Positions 14,790-16,048 of a DNA stretch of 16,048 nt are shown piece by piece. The stretch is from positions 1 to 16,048 of the forward strand of contig CAIYPH010000665.1 of assembly GCA_903928045.1 (NCBI GenBank), given 5' to 3'. The DNA comes from an uncultured Rhodospirillales bacterium (lineage in GTDB: Bacteria > Pseudomonadota > Alphaproteobacteria > Acetobacterales > Acetobacteraceae). Both the position numbers and the translations under genes were made by a program. The notes under the pieces are model-generated. The model searched no databases, was not told the origin of the DNA, and saw only the letters and a list, made by a program, of their open reading frames with translations. The stretch's first letter is position 1, and each line of letters begins with the position of its first letter.

Positions 14790-15515
14790 ATGATCGCAGC
14801 CGACATCATGACCAAGAACGTGGTGACCGTGACGCCGGACACCAGCGTTGTCGACATCGCGCGCCTGCTGCTGGAGAAGCGGATCAGCGCCGTGCCGGTG
14901 GTCGAGAACGGCAGGCCGGTCGGTATCGTCAGCGAGGGCGACCTGTTGCGTCAGGTGGAGCCTGGGACACCCCGGCAGCCGAAATGGCTGGAGATGTTTT
15001 TCTCCCGCGATACGATGGCGGCCGAATACATCCATTCCCATGCGCGGACCGCGAGGCAGATCATGACCCGCGAGGTTATCTCCGTGATGGAGGACACCGC
15101 GATCAGCGACATTGTCGATTTGCTTGAGGGCAAGCGGATCAAGCGGGTGCCGGTGGTCGACATCGGCGGCCATGTGGTTGGCATCGTCAGCCGCTCGAAC
15201 ATCATCCATGCCCTGGTGGCGCGCGCCGAGAAGCCGGTGCGTTCCGATGGTGACGACGATACGCGCATCCGCAATGCCTATCTCGCCGAGATCCGCGCCC
15301 AAGCCTGGGCCGAGCTTCCCGATGAAGGCAACGTGATCGTCGACAAGGGCGTGGTGCACCTGTTGGGCGCAGTGCGCTCGCCCGAGATACGCAAGGCGAT
15401 GACGGTTGCTGCGATGAACATCCCCGGCGTGAAGGGGATCGAAGATCACATGGGTGAGCGCCTCGTCAGCGACCCCATGACGTGGGCAAGTTGGCCGGCG
15501 CCGCCTCCGGCCTGA
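14790..15515 (+). CDS. CBS-CBS-BON domain protein
   Basis: A 241-residue cytoplasmic protein. The first CBS domain spans about residues 1-57 (ADIMTKNVVTVTPDTSVVDIARLLLEKRISAVPVV, then PVGIVSEGDLL). The second spans about 87-145 (IMTREVISVMEDTAISDIVDLLEGKRIKRVPVV, then VVGIVSRSNII). A BON domain follows at about 157-225 (VHLLGAVRSPEIRKAMTVAAMNIPGVKGIEDHM). CBS pairs commonly bind adenine nucleotides or S-adenosyl compounds, and BON domains are linked to membrane or stress functions. The exact role is unknown. AGGAGG ends about 9 bases before the ATG, an excellent ribosome-binding site. An FNR/FixK-type box upstream suggests induction at low oxygen. The gene is followed after 47 bases by the end of a convergent histidine kinase gene. 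Confidence 0.92.
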   Translation: MIAADIMTKNVVTVTPDTSVVDIARLLLEKRISAVPVVENGRPVGIVSEGDLLRQVEPGTPRQPKWLEMFFSRDTMAAEYIHSHARTARQIMTREVISVMEDTAISDIVDLLEGKRIKRVPVVDIGGHVVGIVSRSNIIHALVARAEKPVRSDGDDDTRIRNAYLAEIRAQAWAELPDEGNVIVDKGVVHLLGAVRSPEIRKAMTVAAMNIPGVKGIEDHMGERLVSDPMTWASWPAPPPA

Positions 15516-15562
15516 CGGGCTGGGCGCACGGGCAATTGATGGTGAGGGAGGGACTTCCTGGT

Positions 15563-16048
15563 TCACACAGGTGGCCCCTCTCCTCCTTCTCCTGGCATGG
15601 CGCGCGGCAGCCGGACAGTGAACACCGCGCCACCATCGCGGTTGACGGCATCGATCGTGCCGCCCATTTCGTTGACGATGCGGCGGCAAATTGACAAGCC
15701 GAGGCCGGTGCCTTTGCTGACGTCCTTCGTGGTAAAGAACGGCTCGAAAATGCGTGGCATCACGCTGTCTGGAATGCCGCCGGCGCGGTCAGCGACGGTT
15801 AGTTCAATTTCATCGCCGTCGGCGTGGACCGCGATATTGATGAATTGGGTAACGTCACCGCTCGCTGGATGACTGCCATAGGCGTCGATGGAATTGGCGA
15901 TGAGGTTGATCAACACCTGCTCGAACGGCCCGGCATGGCCCATGACCCGCGGCGTGCCGTCCGCGCCACCCAGTTGATCGCCGATTCTGAGGGAGCAGCC
16001 ATTATGTCGCAGGCGCTCCACCATGATTTCGGCGACCGCCTCCAGCGC
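15563..16048 (-). CDS. Sensor histidine kinase, C-terminal part (HATPase_c domain)
   Basis: The last 161 codons of a histidine kinase whose 5' end lies beyond the right edge; the frame stays open to base 16048. The ATP-binding GHKL domain is complete in its key boxes: N box NLIANSIDAY, G1 box DRAGGIPDSV, F box FEPFFTTK and G2 box GTGLGLSICRRIV. The order and the FFTTK-x-x-x-KGTGLGLS sequence place it with NtrB/DctB-like or PAS-containing kinases. The sensor and histidine-containing domains are not visible. The neighbouring CBS-BON gene is convergent, so the partner response regulator, if linked, is expected beyond the right edge. Confidence 0.93.
   Translation of the reverse strand, partial: ALEAVAEIMVERLRHNGCSLRIGDQLGGADGTPRVMGHAGPFEQVLINLIANSIDAYGSHPASGDVTQFINIAVHADGDEIELTVADRAGGIPDSVMPRIFEPFFTTKDVSKGTGLGLSICRRIVNEMGGTIDAVNRDGGAVFTVRLPRAMPGEGGEGPPV

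Noticed and set aside
15493..15512. GGCCGG and CCGGCC inverted repeat just before the CBS-BON stop codon, considered as a terminator
   Set aside because: No T-run follows and the bases encode the Pro/Ala-rich tail; a 6-base GC stem is weak evidence here.

Overview
The window looks like chromosomal DNA of a GC-rich alphaproteobacterium. It has dense coding, 4-base start/stop overlaps, several ABC importers of the polyamine/iron type, and an FNR/FixK-type box. Gene style would suit Rhodospirillales/Acetobacteraceae, but that placement is a guess. No tRNA, rRNA, insertion sequence, CRISPR array or phage gene was seen, and no gap without a gene exceeds about 210 bases.

Region 1 (1-551): the start of a dipeptide/oligopeptide-type (family 5) periplasmic binding protein on the minus strand, running off the left edge. 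It is preceded by a well-formed promoter (TTGACA, 18-base spacer, CATGTT) whose -10 overlaps a LacI-type palindrome, TGTTA-ACGC-TAACA. The LacI-family regulator gene lies directly upstream.

Region 2 (552-7548, minus strand): a tightly packed operon, read from 7486 downwards. The order is binding protein, ATPase, permease, permease, CE4-type deacetylase, amidase, LacI regulator. Four junctions overlap by 4 bases (CTGA, ATGA, ATGA, GTGA). A 20-base dyad overlaps the likely promoter.

Region 3 (7582-12855, plus strand): a divergent second operon in the order binding protein, permease, permease, ATPase, followed by a metal-dependent amidohydrolase/prolidase-like enzyme. An 11-bp perfect stem closed by a UNCG-type loop lies just after the binding-protein stop codon.

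Region 4 (12860-16048): a diverged uracil-DNA-glycosylase-like protein that keeps four cluster cysteines but lacks the usual catalytic loop; a serine hydrolase of the class C beta-lactamase/EstB type; a CBS-CBS-BON protein behind an FNR/FixK-type box; and the C-terminal end of a sensor histidine kinase on the minus strand, cut by the right edge.

Taken together, regions 1-3 look like a scavenging locus. Two related importers bring small (probably nitrogen-containing) molecules into the cell, where a deacetylase, an amidase and an amidohydrolase, all without signal peptides, could cleave C-N bonds. The LacI regulator at the end of operon 2 probably controls the next, peptide-type importer. The substrates cannot be read from the sequence.
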